Source of the DNA: Schistosoma mansoni | Lineage: Eukaryota > Platyhelminthes > Trematoda > Strigeidida > Schistosomatidae | Reading direction: 5' to 3' | Assembly: GCF_000237925.1 (NCBI RefSeq) | Contig: NC_031497.1 | Coordinates: 11,702,512-11,766,511 of the forward strand | Length of the DNA stretch: 64,000 nucleotides | Shown here: in pieces, positions 43,901-58,900 of the stretch | Numbering within the stretch: the stretch's first letter is position 1 | How the letters are laid out: every line of letters starts with the position of its first letter | The notes under the pieces: model-generated | The model's input: only the letters and a program-made list of their open reading frames with translations | Database searches by the model: none | Told to the model about the DNA's origin: nothing | Program-made: the position numbers and the translations under genes

Positions 43901-46900
43901 GCAATTAAAATTATATATATTACCTGCTAGCCAAGTAACATACATTTGTAAACATTTTCCGTCGATAGTAAAAATAAATTAAATTTGCTTTAGCATATAA
44001 ACTGCCTCTGGCTGAAGCTTCAGACAAACAGAATAAAGCATTATCCCAATCTTCTTTCACACCTATCCCATATAAATACATCACACCTAATACGGCTAAA
44101 TAATATAGATAATAGTAAAAAAAATAAGAACAGGATAATACATGGTAGATAATAACTTAGAACATTTTACTACTAGCAGTATAGTAAACAAGAACACTAG
44201 TGGTGACAATCGGACGTATTTGAATTCAAAATTACAGAACGTCTTACTAAAATCTGAGAATCATACAGTAAATACTTAGTTCGCAAAATGTCAATCAATT
44301 GTCTCAAACTTGACTTTTCCTTTTGAAAATATCAGTCAATCGTCTCAGATTTCATTGTTGCTACATTTTTCTGCCAATTAGTTTCCGTTTCCGTTCTTTC
44401 CTTCTCGATCTTCTACTGAAATACATTCTATACCTGACTATCTCTGTACACTACTTATGTAGATCTAAGTAGCTCACACACAGCAGTATTTATCATTAGT
44501 CAGGATACAAACATAAATTGTTGAAGACGGAATTTAGTTTATATTTTGCGGGTTTTTTTTCAAAACTCGAATTCTGTGAGGGTACTATTAAGAGCCGATA
44601 ATTCCGTTGGTTTATTTGTTCATATCTAGTTTCTCGTATATCTAAAACTGCTCACAACTAGTTCCCGTAAGTTTATTTTAGATATCGATTAACCAAACCA
44701 AGAATTTTAAAGTTCAAGTGAAGACAAAAAATAGGGCTTATGATCACCGTAGAGGTGAATCGTTTTTCAGCTGCTGGGGACCGATTATTTCTTAAAATAT
44801 TTGGTTCCACAATGCACAAAATGAGAAATCATGTCTTTATTTTTGACAAGTATTGATGTGTTTGAAGACTCCTTCCATCGCTTTCGTCTCTGAAATTTTG
44901 TAGTCCTAGAAAACCCAATAAAAAAAACAATATTTCTAAGGGAAACTTAATTGTGAATATGGTGCTTACGTTTTCATGACTCGAAGATCTATTAAGTGTT
45001 TTTTATCACACAGTTATGCCATACTTTAATTTTGTTGTGACAACGTAAAAAGTTAAAAACACTTCAAACGAAGTATTTAATAAACTTACTCGTATTTAAA
45101 ATTTAAAGTGGGGCGGGACATGTGAGAATATAAATACGACATTTCATCACTGCAAAAGGTAGTAATGTTGACCATTAAAAGAGGTTGTGAAATCCGATGT
45201 ACACAACTCTATAAGTACTTTAAGCATTTATGGACTGTTTGTCTACTGAGTCCCAATCATAAAGATACACGGTATAATGATGTTCCAACAAACTAGCACT
45301 TATCATTCATGTAGATTTACGTATGAAAGAGGATTTGGAAAAGTTGTAGCGTGTTTAAGAAAACGTTTTTCAGGGGCGCTGAGAAATCTTATGCAGATAT
45401 GCAAATATTTGAAGGAATCATCAACACCATCAGCTGTATTTATATATTCAAGGTTCTAGATTAAGTTCGACAAACTAATTCAGAGCAAAACTAATGGTTC
45501 GTACCGATTTAGTGGAGAATCACGTCAGTTCATCAAACCGTAAAAACAACTAGCTCATACGTATGCCTCATAATGAAAGATTCTGAATACTTTTGTTATT
45601 TACATGAATTAAACATTGACAAACCATCAATGTTATCTTCTCATAATTTATTCGTGTTGTTATAACTTGGGGTTTCCCCGTGTGGGTTCGAATACCATCC
45701 CTGTTGCCAATAATAAGTCTTGCGAATCGAACGCCATACTCGGATCCTAAGCTATACTCGTAACCTCCGAGCTAAATCTATACAGCGACTTGAACACGAG
45801 AGGAAAGGCGCAAAATATGCTAGAAGCACTTTACTCCAAAGGTTCATTCATGTATAGAAAATATAGGGTTTTTATAGTATTTAAGAAGCCCTTGGGTTTT
45901 CCCGAAAATTCTGGAATGCTACTAAACATAGTAGCAGTATAGTAATCAGCCAATCAGAAACTCTACATGTGACTTTTCACTTTCGTGACGTTTCTAGCAA
46001 AACTCCTAGTCAACACTGATTGGATAAAATGCTTCTTAACGTTCCCTGAGCCTTTCTTGTCTATTGCGAGAAATTTCCAGGATCGCCCCAACACATGTCT
46101 ATTTATTTATTTAAACGCTCTGGATTTCACTATACGTGCATCGATCTCATCACTCACGCCACCACCAGCGCTTATGCAGCTACACAGAAGACAGTGGAAG
46201 ATGGATTCTTACTTTATTTCCTATACTGTATATATTAAGGCATATGATCAGTAAATAAACGTTGCTAACTGATATATTTAGATTTGAAAAGAAATCTGGT
46301 AAACATAAGTAACAATCCTGTTAGATAAATGAGTGTACAAAGTGTTGCGGAACCAGATGAAAGACTCAGTAGATGGTTTTGGAATGTCGTCAGTAGCCAT
46401 AGGAATTTGGTTATAGGCTTTAACCAAGTCGATTTTCGAAAAGACAGATGTACCTTTCAAGGTAGCTGTCAAATCGTGAATGCGGGACAACGGGTAACGA
46501 TCGGGAATGGTTTTAGCATTCAGATGCCGATAATCACCAGTTGGACGCCAATCATTGCTGTCCTTTTTAGGGACCATGTGCAAGGGAGATGACCATGGGC
46601 TATTTGACGGTCGAATGATTCCTAAGTCTATTATGTGGTCGAATTCGTTTTTAGCCAACCTCAGCTTTTCTGGAGCCAGTCGTCGTGCTTTTGAGAATAC
46701 AGGTGGTCCTGTAGTCGAGATGTGATGTGTAACATTGCTGGTTACACAGGGCAATTTCGGTTGCGGTTGATATATCCCAGAGTACCTATCCAGTAACGGT
46801 TGATATAATGTGTCTATGGAGTGCTTAATTGTGACTGGAAATAATCTACAACCAGAAAGAGGAGTTACGTAAACAGATAACTTAGTGTTTCTGTCTATTA

Positions 46901-49900
46901 ACCTTCGTTTGCGTGTGTCGATGAGTAGATTGTGGTATTGTAGCAGGTCTATACCAATGATTGGCATAGAAACATCTGCAACAACGAAGATCCAGTGGAT
47001 GGGTTTGCGTAAACCCACGTTAAGGTAGACGTACTTTTTACCATACGTGGAAATTGGTTTTCCGTTTGCCGCCTGTAAGCTTAAAACAGACTCGTGAAGC
47101 CGGTCACTAGAATTCGCAGGAAGAACGCTAAATTCTGCGCCAGTGTCGACGAGGTAGCGAACTTTCGTTGTCGCATCCGTGACCTATAAAAGGCGGCTGT
47201 GTTCGCCGGCTACGGTTGCCGTTAACGTGTGTCGGCTGGGAAGTTTCCTGAGTTTTTTTTCGTGTCGGTCGACTTGGAGTTTGGGTAACTGCAGGGTTTC
47301 CTGCAATTTCTAGAAGACTTCCCATACTCGTTATGATACCAGCACCAGTTGGGGTTATTCGTTTCTCGTGATCGAGAGACAGATCGCCTACGTGAAACGC
47401 TCCTTCGCAGGGTTTGTGACCGTTTACGGTCATTACACCCACAGCCACTTTTAGCTTGATCTTATATGGTTATTTTCTATTTTATGGTATGATGAGGTCT
47501 GGTTAGTTTGTATATAAACTACGTATGTTCGAAATATACGATTTATAGAGTGGAGTCTGAGACTGCGTTCTGGACTCAACGAGCGGGGCTAGGTGAGAAG
47601 AACTAATAAGGATTCAGAGTTGACCCAAGGTTGCTAGTGCTGGTTGACATATCATTGGTTTAGCACAAGAACAAGGTCATATAGATCGGTAACCTGGTTG
47701 GCGATTTTGTCACATGATAACTGACAGAGGTAAAAGTCAACAGTTAGACAGAAACAATGATTTAATTAATACAATCGTCGCTATGCTTTACATTAGCCTA
47801 ATGTAAGAAAGTCAACAAGATAAACAACAAATCAATGTAAATGACAATAATAGTGAAAAATTAAATAGAAAGTCTAAGAAAAAAAGTGAAGTAAAAAGAT
47901 ATGAAAGATGGAGGAAATTGTAATCATAAATTTTTGAGAGATTATTAATACGTTTAAATAAAAGTGAATTGGACATATTGCCTACTAAACTGGGCATCTA
48001 CTTCAGTTACGTCTAATTCTAAACTAGGGCATGAACACAGTAATCACATCTCATCTAGTTTTATATATCAAGCGATAATTAGCAAAACTTAGTTTTACTT
48101 TCATAATAAATGACGCCATGCAATTAAGTTATGAATTTATAGAGAAGATTCATTATACTGAATGATAACACTCTATGAACAGAACAATGCTAGTAGTTAA
48201 GTTTGCGATCCCATTAGTTAAAGTAGGAAATAAAACCTCTCAACCAGTCAAAAGTCTACTTTATTAAGTAAGGATTGTACTTGACTACAATTCTTTCCTC
48301 CAGTAGGAGCTATCTAAAAAGAAATCCTATTACAATTCAGATCAATTGAAGGCGACGTTATTTTTTCAAAACCACGGGGAAATAAATAAAGTTCCAGACT
48401 GTCAGTTTCAGCAGATCCGCTTAAATTGATTTTATAGCATCAGCAAAAGGAATTCCAAGCATCACGATTGAAAATGATCGAAATGATGGCAAAAAAGTTG
48501 TTAATTCAAGAAAATTCAGTACATGTGTCTAAATTCATGGGCTCAACTACCGGATGGCTGATTGATTCAATCAGAGAGTACTGTAGATGCTAATTACCTC
48601 TATATCTGGCTTCAGTAAATATTCTTCCGTTAACTGAGTATTTACGCAGGCCAAATCTCTTATTAATATTATGTATGTACTCGAGATTATTCAAAAGGTA
48701 GAATACCAGTTGTAGGGATAGTGTATTGTTAATAATTGATAAAATGCGCAAGCAACGCAGAAAACAAGCACACAAGGAAGTGAGAGAGGGTGTAGAGTGA
48801 AGAGCGGAACGAACCGGAGTAGGCATATTAGCCGACTCCATTTAATTAATCGTTACTCAATATTTATAGTCAGAACAAAAATAATCTTCAGACATGTGAT
48901 GAGTAGGATAAGGAATACACACACATACACTCATATAAAAAAGTCAAGGTTGACAAGCGAATATTTAACAAGGTCAAAATGTCACTCAAGAAGAATGAAT
49001 AAATTGACCTGCCTGAAAGCTAGAATAAGCTATGTGGGGTTGACATATTACCCGACACTACAGTATCACTTTGATCCTGATTTTGGCGCAACAAATGAAT
49101 CATGGTTCAAACGACCTGAAGACGTTTTCCAAATTACTCTTCCGTATCATATTGACTATTCAAAGATGAGAACTCTAATTGGGAAACTTAGGGCAGCTGA
49201 ACATGAAAAGTATTCCAAACTTATCTTGCCAAAAAACTCAACGACTTTTCTTTTAATAATACAGTACAAGAATTAACAGAAATTTTTACTACTTAAACTC
49301 CTTTATTTAACTTGAGATAAAATTGTCTTAGAATTGTTCAGTCAGTCAGTCAGTTACAACGTAGAACTCAGTACGTACGTACATCAGTTTGAGTCGCCAT
49401 ACCACATTAGCGCAGAGATCAAGTTGTCAATTCAAATTCCATATTGGTAGAAGTAGTAAGAGTATAAGTATTATGTGAAAGATAAGGGTTTGAAGATGTT
49501 ATTGAAGGAGTATAATACAGTGAAATAAATTTGGAAAGAGAAAAGGGACAGGGACATGAAGAATTCAGAAGATTAGAATTTGGTAGAACACAAAGAGTGT
49601 ATGCACCTGAGCCATTGCAAACGATTTTGAGCCATGTCATTCAAGGTCTCTAACCATCGGTTGCTATCATCTCGCGAATCCCAACCAGGTAGTCTACACC
49701 TACCAACACGGCCCAGTCCACTTGTCAGCGACTTCATGGATTTATGCCATGTTTTGGTCTGGCCGCCCCTAGCTTTCTTCCAACCTACTCCTACACCATA
49801 AAGCATTGCACGTCGGGGCAGTCGGTGGTTGGGCATACATAACACATGTCCCAGCCATCTCAACTGATGAAGTTTCACCACTTCAATCGATTTTCCATCC

Positions 49901-52900
49901 TTACCTAGTACCCGTTTCCTAACATCTGCATTACTTACCCGGTGGTCCCAGGATATACGAGCAATGAGTCGAAGACACCTATGATCGAATACTAGTAGCC
50001 TACGAATATCCTCTACTCTTATCGGCCATGATTCACTGCCGTAAAGTAGGACGGAACGAACCCGACCGTTGCTGCTACCTTGACGTAGTGGTTGAGCTTG
50101 CCTATCGTGATGAAGCAATCGAGCTATGCTGGCTGGAACAATCGTTCCTCGAGGTCCTACCATGCCAGACAGGTCGGTTGAAGAGCGGTAAGACTAAAAG
50201 CAGCAATCCCAAGGTCCGAAGGCGAAGTCGTACTGCTGACTGTACAGAGGTGTGACGGCAGTAAGGTGTTTCCTTCAGACAACCAGCATGACAGCGATGC
50301 TGCCTTCCCACAAGGAGGGGTGGGTTTAGAAAAGGCCGACCCTAAAAATGCACACCTCGCCTTATCCCACGGATTTCCGTCTCCGGCGGTAAGGTTCTTT
50401 GAAGAACGGAGCTAACACGTCAAAAATCCCCCAAAAAAAGTCCGTGCGTGACCGGCCTCAAGCAGTTGTCCCTTGGGCACTGCGGTCACGCTCCCAGGTC
50501 GTTAAGACCAACACTAATCCAACTTCCTTTTCAGGTCCCTCAAGAAATACCCTTTCACGGTGTGGGCAGCCGGGAAGTGATATTAGCCCTCATACGCGTA
50601 ACAGCACACGAGACCAAGTTGGTCACTTTCAATTCCTTCCTACTCCTAATAACTCTCTTATCTCCACGACTAACCCTTCCCACGTCCTTTTATCACCTCG
50701 CACCGCTAGGGCAAACGATTCAAGTACACGGAACGTTATTCCCAGTCTTAGAATTGTTAAGAGACTTGAAGATTTTGTTTCCGACGCTGCATATTTGTTA
50801 ATAAACTATGCGTGAATTTTAGTTTAAGTTCACTTTCAGACGAAGAATTTAAGTGTCTCTGTATACGGATTGCAATCATCATCAGACTCAGATATTCATA
50901 CAAAAATTTTAAGAATAGAATTACATCCCAATCTTACGCTGAAAAATATTACAAATGAATGTCGTGTTATTAATCTTAAAAATGATACTAAAATGGTCAA
51001 AGGACCGAATCCCATCCATACATCTGGCATTAATCCTAATTCATTTGATTTGATGAAAATTTCCCACACAGATCGAATCATTAATGTCATAAAGCATGAT
51101 TAGCGAAACTTTTCTCGCCCAAATTGAATGTCTGATGTCCAGAACTCTAATTCGCGTGTCTTTCCAAGGCCTCTCACAAGTTTCTGGCATTCTGGGGCAC
51201 GGCATGTCTCCCGTTTCTGTCCATTTATTAACCACAAATGAAAAACATGCGGAGTAACTGACTATAGGGGGAGATTTTGCAAGTGCAGCAAACCTTAATC
51301 TTATTATCGAATGTCGAGGAGAATCACCTGTGTATATCGTTCTCGTCGACGGAATTTTCGGGCATTGATCTCCTACCAGGAAGTCCACTTATCGACTTAG
51401 AATGTGCATATGATACAGTCCTGTTTAGCGAAGACACTGATAAAATGTAGAGTCTTTTGGTAGCACTGAGCGAAAATGCCTGGATGTTTGGGATGCATCT
51501 CTTCCCCTCTAAATGTAAGTAGTTGCTTCAGGACTGGCCTGCGTCAACACCTGAACTAAAGATAGAGAGTGAAGTAGTCGAACGCGTCTACAACTTCACT
51601 TATCTTGCAAGTCTAATCGGCCCTAATAAGTTAGTGTCTGACGAAATCTCAGCACGGATTAGAAAGCTCGTTTGGCTTTTGCCAACTTACGTCACCTATG
51701 ATGAAGGAGAGATATCCGTTTATCAATTAACGGACGAGTATACTGCTCAGCAGTTCGTTCTGTTCTACTTTACGGCTGTGAAACGTGGACATTAAGAGTA
51801 GAAGATACTCGTAAGTCACTAGTATTTGACCACAGATGCCTTAGAAATATTGCTCGCATCTACTGGGATCACCGGGTAGGTATTAGTTAGGTTAGACACA
51901 GAGTATTAGGGAGTGATGGTAAATCAGTTGATGAGGTCATGAATCTTCATCGACTGAGATGGTTGGGCCATGTGTTACGTATGCCTGAACACTGATTACC
52001 ACGACGCGCAATGTTGACTAGTATTGGGGATGGTTGGAAGAAAGTTAGTGCTGACCAAACCAAAACGTGGCATCGATGCTTGAAGCCACTAGCTTCTGGT
52101 CTGAGCCATGTTGGCAGATGAAGACTACTTGGTTGGGGTCCACGTGACTATTGTAACCAATGGTTCGAGACTCTGGGTGACATGGCCCAGAATCGATCAC
52201 AATGACATAGGTGTATACACCGTCTGTCTCCCATTAAACCTTGAGGTTAAAATTACTTCATACCTTTCTTTCTACCAACTAGTTTTTCCTGTATTATATC
52301 ACTATACACAATCTTTCTTTTATATATTACTACCATTGAAGTAACTGCTTCTATGAATTTGATGTTCATCTTGTTGTGCTAATAAGGTGTGGCAACTTGG
52401 ACCGATGCATATATGTGCCTGATCCCAAGTTGTAGCTGACTGTCTGACTGATCTTTTTCCAAAATCTAACCTTAAATGCCTAAGCAGTTACGTATCCATT
52501 TATGTTATAGGCCGTATCATCACTCTGCAGATGGACACTGCATCCGATGTTACCTTGATTTCTCGCAAAACTTGGTCGGTTGTATAAAGAATGCTTCGGG
52601 CATCCTAATTAAAATTCCTAAAATTACCAGATGTATTGTCAAATTGAATGAACAAATCCAAATGTTATGTTACTGATGAATCTTTCAATCTATTGGGTCT
52701 TGACTGGCTCACAGAATTAAAAATATTGGATTACCTATTTAATCTTATTTGTAATCCAGATTTAGAAATGTTCAACCGGTCACCTAATCTTATTTTTCAT
52801 CAAGTATCGTCCTATTCTCCTTTTGATGGTCAAGTGAAAGCAGAAGTCTTCGAGTGATTTTCAAAGTGATCACAACGGAGGAAGTCACCTGAAATATCCC

Positions 52901-55900
52901 TGAATCTAGCCTTACCCAGCAGTGTCTCCTCAGCTGAGTCAATGTTCGGAAGGAAGATTCGGACTTCATTTGACGAGATTACAAACTGAAGACGAAGAAG
53001 GTCGAACTTCAGTTTATTAATGGGTTACCTGTGTATGTAAGACATTTCAGACAATGGGGGCAGTGTGTGTTATCCTAAGAAGAGTCCGTGACGTGATGTA
53101 TAAAATTGATGTTCGAGGTAAATGCCTGGTAAGGCATACAAACTAAATCCGCGATAGATAACTAAATTCGGATAAAGAACCTCCTGGCTGGAACTTGCCA
53201 CTAAATTACTTAATTGATACAGTCAGTCTGGAGCGACAAGATCAGTGCAGAGGAAGTGATGACCAGACTGCAAGAAGACGACGTTTCCCTCAACGCATTC
53301 AGTTAAATCCAAGGAGCAAGACTTATTTTTCAGGAGAGAAAGGTGATATGGTAAGCCAGTCAGAAGTGCCTAATGAGAAGGTTAATCTATATCAATCAGA
53401 AGTGACCTGAAGGACAAGTACACTTCATTGGCTTTGAGGTAGAGTTATATATATATACATATATATATATATAAATGAGCACTAGTGGGTTTTATTGGGA
53501 AGCCCAATATACTCTCTCATCGACTCTTGAGTTTTCGCTCAAGTAGTCAGTTAGGGGTTAGCGCACAGCACGTCGTGTATCAGTATCAGATTTCGGGCAC
53601 TGCCCATCACAACAGGTGACATTTAATTTGAATAAGAACTTGTTTTGTGTAATATGAGTCCATTTGAAAAAATGATCTGTCAAAAATCATACTACTTTAG
53701 ATAGAAAACATCTGATGACATGGACTATTTTCCACTAGAATTATATATTTCTCATATTATCTGTTTAAAATAACTTTATTGGAATAATCATTATACTAGC
53801 ATATAGAAGTGAACAATAATGCCAGTCCTCAAAACCTATCATAATCAATTTCAGTGTTCGATGAACTTACAATACCTAACGTAAGTGAAACCTGAAACTC
53901 ATGGTATATAACTGTTTGAATTATAAAAGAACAAATCTTAAGGAAAATAGTGCTTACTAATTTGGGTTGTTTAAAAACAAAAAGTGTAATGGCTTAAAAT
54001 TTATATACAAAACTATAAAAATACCTTGCTTTAACTAATTATCTTCTTTAAATCTTGCAAACAATGATACATCTAGAACAGATTTCTGTATAAAACAATT
54101 CAAATATTGTACATACACAGTTCACGAGTTTTACATTTCATACAATTCATTCACGTTTCCCACAGTCATTCTCAGTCTTCACACAATCGTTCATAAACAG
54201 TTAAGGCACAAATTGGAAATAACAAGGATCACTATTTCACCATAAATTCAATGGTTACTAAGAATTATTTAATATGATTGATATTCGTCCTCTATCACCG
54301 TAATTTGTCATGAGAATGTAATGAGTATCTTCTCTGTTTTCAAAAGCAATTTCAGTTTCCGAGACCAAGTTAACCAAACTCCATGAAAATATAACACTTC
54401 AAAAACTAATTCGATGTTTAGTGATAAAACCTATAACTAATAACTAGTAAATACGGCACTGACCTTGAGATTCGACACTACCATTTCCACAAGCATCAGA
54501 ATGCCATTGAAACGCTTTTTGTAAATCACAAATTTCTGGTCCTGAATATAAATAGCCAAGTGCTGTTTGAGCTGAAATGCAAGCTTTAGAATCACCATTG
54601 TTCGCAGCAAATAAAAAGCACCTAGATTCATTTGAGAAAAAAAGTTTTGAGACCATTTAGCTAATGTGTTGGCAATGCTGGTAAGGAACACTAGTCTACA
54701 AGTAAAAGTACTATCTTTTATACAATAAAAAAATTTCTACCAAGTCAAAAGTTCGAGAACCTATAAGACGTTTAGTAAAAATGGCAAACCGAGAAGTATG
54801 AACACTTGCAAGAGAACACGTTCAGGACAGAAATCCGGTAACTTAATGACCGATAACTGAACACACACTAATAAACAAATGTTTATTGAAATGTCAGGTT
54901 TTATTAACCTGTATGATTAAACGAAATAGACACCGACAAGANNNNNNNNNNNNNNNNNNNNNNNNNNNNNNNNNNNNNNNNNNNNNNNNNNNNNNNNNNN
55001 NNNNNNNNNNNNNNNNNNNNNNNNNNNNNNNNNNNNNNNNNNNNNNNNNNNNNNNNNNNNNNNNNNNNNNNNNNNNNNNNNNNNNNNNNNNNNNNNNNNN
55101 NNNNNNNNNNNNNNNNNNNNNNNNNNNNNNNNNNNNNNNNNCTAAAACGTTTCATAATATGATTTGATCTATGTTATATACGTCGTATGAAATATGTTCA
55201 CTAGTTTCTTTTCTTTAATAACTAGAATGAATCTCTTTAAATTGATGTTCAAAAGAATATATGTATGTTGTATTTACTGCAATCATACCATGCCTTGAGT
55301 GTTGTTGTTGTTGTTGAATAGATGTAATAGTTTGGAGTTTATGTGTTGATGTGAATGTTGGTAAATTGTTGTGTAGTGTTTCTGGTAGGTGTTTCGTATG
55401 AGTGAGGGTGTGAATGTGTTTAGAATAGTTGATTGTTTGATTGATTGATGTATGAATGTGTGGATGAATTGATGTAGTTGAGTGTGGATGATGTATTTAT
55501 ATTTTGTCTGGAGTTGATGTAATTTGAGTGAGATAATTTTGTAATTGTGACTATGAGTAAAATGAGAATGGTTATATGATAGTAGACAGTGTCAATGCAC
55601 CTTGATGTTGTCGATCGACTGATCGTGCGATGTCGGTGTAATTGTGACAGGGTATTTATAATGCAGAGGATGTTATTGATCTTTCTGCTAACCCACTGTC
55701 TTAAATAGATGTTATTTTGGGGTGCTGGAGTTGATATGATTTCGGCCTTACCCGTTCGCACACATTCCATGTTCACCGTTAGTTATAGAAAACTGTGATC
55801 GTGTTGACAAACCGTGTGCGAAACATGTCAATGTTTTCTGTGTGATATGTTTGTGAAGGCCTTGAGTGTTGTTGTTGTTGTTGAATAGATGTAATAGTTT

Positions 55901-58900
55901 GGAGTTTATGTGTTGATGTGAATGTTGGTAAATTGTTGTGTAGTGTTTCTGGTAGGTGTTTCGTATGAGTGAGGGTGTGAATGTGTTTAGAATAGTTGAT
56001 TGTTTGATTGATTGATGTATGAATGTGTGGATGAATTGATGTAGTTGAGTGTGGATGATGTATTTATATTTTGTCTGGAGTTGATGTAATTTGAGTGAGA
56101 TAATTTTGTAATTGTGACTATGAGTAAAATGAGAATGGTTATATGATAGTAGACAGTGTCAATGCACCTTGATGTTGTCGATCGACTGATCGTGCGATGT
56201 CGGTGTATTTATGATAGGGTTTTTATAATGTATAGTGCTTAATTTTAATAATAGTTATCTAAAAATAAAAATAAAAGTCTTATTTGGAAAATTCCCTTCC
56301 GAGTTACTGGTTTTAGTCTTCTGGTTATTTTGCTTTTTCGCAATATGAACTGATACGAGTTGACGATATTAAAAATGATCTGTTGGTTGTTTTATTTTGA
56401 AAAAGGTAAATTACAAAATGTTATTAACTTGCCACTAAAAACTAGTAACAGAAGTCTTATACATCGCACAAAATTAATGAACCTACTGTTAAAATTCTTA
56501 TCCGATCAAGGTGAACAATGTTTTAGGGTTTTCTTCTAGCAGTGAAAATATCCGATTTGAGAAGTTGGTCACTATCGTACAAAACTCTAACAAGGGGCTA
56601 AATTTTTAAAGTAATGCTCAGAGGGGACCCCACAGATACATTCCGAGTGAAGACTTATGTCAAACGAGACTGCCTACTCCTCCACGTCCTCTTTGTTCTG
56701 GTCATTGACCGGATAATGTAGACCACATCTCAGGCAAACCACAGAATACAGTGATCTTGGACACAGAAAGACAATCTGGATTTTGCACATAACAGTTTTG
56801 CTATCCTATGCATAACAGCAAACATAGAGAAAGAAAGTCAGTCTAGAAGCAGCTTCCGCGGCAATAGACTTCAACATTCACGAGATAAAAAAGTAGATTC
56901 TGAAATGCAGTAAAGTGAACACCAACTAAATCACACATAATGGCGAAGCTCTAGAAGAGTTGTGGGCCTTTATATACTAAAACACCATCACTAACAAACA
57001 AAAAGAATCTGATGTAGGTCTGAAAGCACTAATTGGCAATGCACGGGTAGCATTCCTACGGTTGAAAGATTTATGGAACCTGAAAGAACTATCACTAAAC
57101 ACCAAAGTCAAAATTTTCAACACTAACTCTAAAAACATCCCATTGTACGAAAACGAAATGTGGAGAAATTCCATCATCACTAAAAGTGTACAGGTATTTC
57201 TCAACAATAGTTTACGCAATAGATACAAGATTCAGTATCCATATATTATCAAGAATAATCTATTATGGCACAAAACAAACCAGCTGTCACTTGAGCAAAA
57301 AATTAAGAAAGGATGCTGGAGGTGGATTGGAAACACTACAGAAACCACTTAACTGAACCACAATCCGAGCTCTAACTTGAAGTACTCAAGGGAAAAGATA
57401 AAGAAACAGAAAAATACACGTGGTTCACGGAATCGGAGATATACATCATGTTTGGGTTCGGAAACAAAATCTAGAAACAATGGGTTAATAAGCAGTGAAC
57501 CTAGGAATGGTCAACAGTATTTTATTGACAGTAAGTCTCTTGCACGTGTGTAGGCACGAAATGACTTGGAGCGAATAGTAAGAGATTCCTTGAAAGTAAC
57601 TGCCTATTGCAATCCAGCTGCTGTCAAAGATTTCCGAGCGTTATGGTCACTGCGTTGAGCATACAAATGCGTTGACGAATCAATCTTCCGGGTTTTACAC
57701 CACACCTATATGAGACCTCGCTGAGAGTATCACATTCAAGCAGCTAGTACATATCTAACCAACGATGCTACCACAATCGAGAGTGCTTAACGCATGGAAA
57801 CTGAGTTAGTGATCGATCCTTTTAAACTCTCCCGAGATAGGCGCTCAAAACTCTTAAAACTTTTGCCCCAATCGTAGAACTCCAGATGACCTTGTATTGG
57901 CATTCCGTATCTCGAATGACGATTTGAATTTTAGCATGTCATATCCTCTTGTTTCCTTCAGAACCAATCATATCTGAATCCGCACCAAGAAGGTTCAAAA
58001 ACTGCGACCAAATAAACTCAGAGTGGGATTCCGTTTTCTTCATTGAGAGGACAATGATTGGAATGCCCTACTCGAACAAGTAGTATCAGCCCTAGCAGTA
58101 AACGCTTTTAAGGAAAGGCTGGAATTTTAATGGACAACGAGCTGTAAGGGTTACATATATCAGACGACCTACTACATTATTAATGAAGACTGAAACCAAT
58201 TGGTAATCTCAAGAACATAAGTGGTGATTTAGTTTTAAATGGGTCATCATGTAGTCCTCATGAATGAAGTTGCTTAGTGGATAAAGCTTTAGGATCAATC
58301 CAAAGACACATAGATATTTCGCTCGCATGACAATCAGTGTGTTCATCACGCCAAATACAAATAAAGAACATATATACATAAACATTCGTTTACTCAGGAC
58401 TACATTCCTATAATAACACTCCATAGACACACCTCAAAGCATCTTCCGTCGATGAACATACTCCGTAGCCTTGGTAGTATGCTCTCCCAAGATTAAAGGC
58501 TGCACTAAAAACCAAGTTTCTTTGGTCGACGGGTGAAGCTATTTGGACGTCCAAGGTCATAATCTCCTTAAAAAATTCACAAGCTTTAGCCTGATGGAGT
58601 AACTATGAATATGAAAACTACTTGTGGGTTTGAAACTTTCGTTACGTCCTTACTAACTAGATTATCATACAACATAATACCGAGTTGGAACTTTGATTTC
58701 TGATCATTAAACTTTTCATAACCCATTCGGAAGTAATTCCACGCTTCGTTATATTTCTCCTGATTTTTCGGTTAAATTCTGTTTACCACGTTTACCTTCT
58801 CGAAGTAAATCTGACCAAGGTAGAACGCACATTGCTCATCACCTTCATCTAACCACCTTTTCAGTAATGTTTCCAAATTTTCACCAATTACTTGACGATC

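Noticed and set aside
50399-50815. 139-codon plus-strand frame as a gene
   Set aside because: It is the GC-richer leader of an RTE-type element, comparable to the untranslated leader at 34481-35143.
54886-55167. Frames spanning assembly gap 2
   Set aside because: Made almost wholly of N; meaningless.
55420-55776. 118-codon minus-strand frame
   Set aside because: Low-complexity Ile/Asn/Ser/Thr translation of a tandem repeat.
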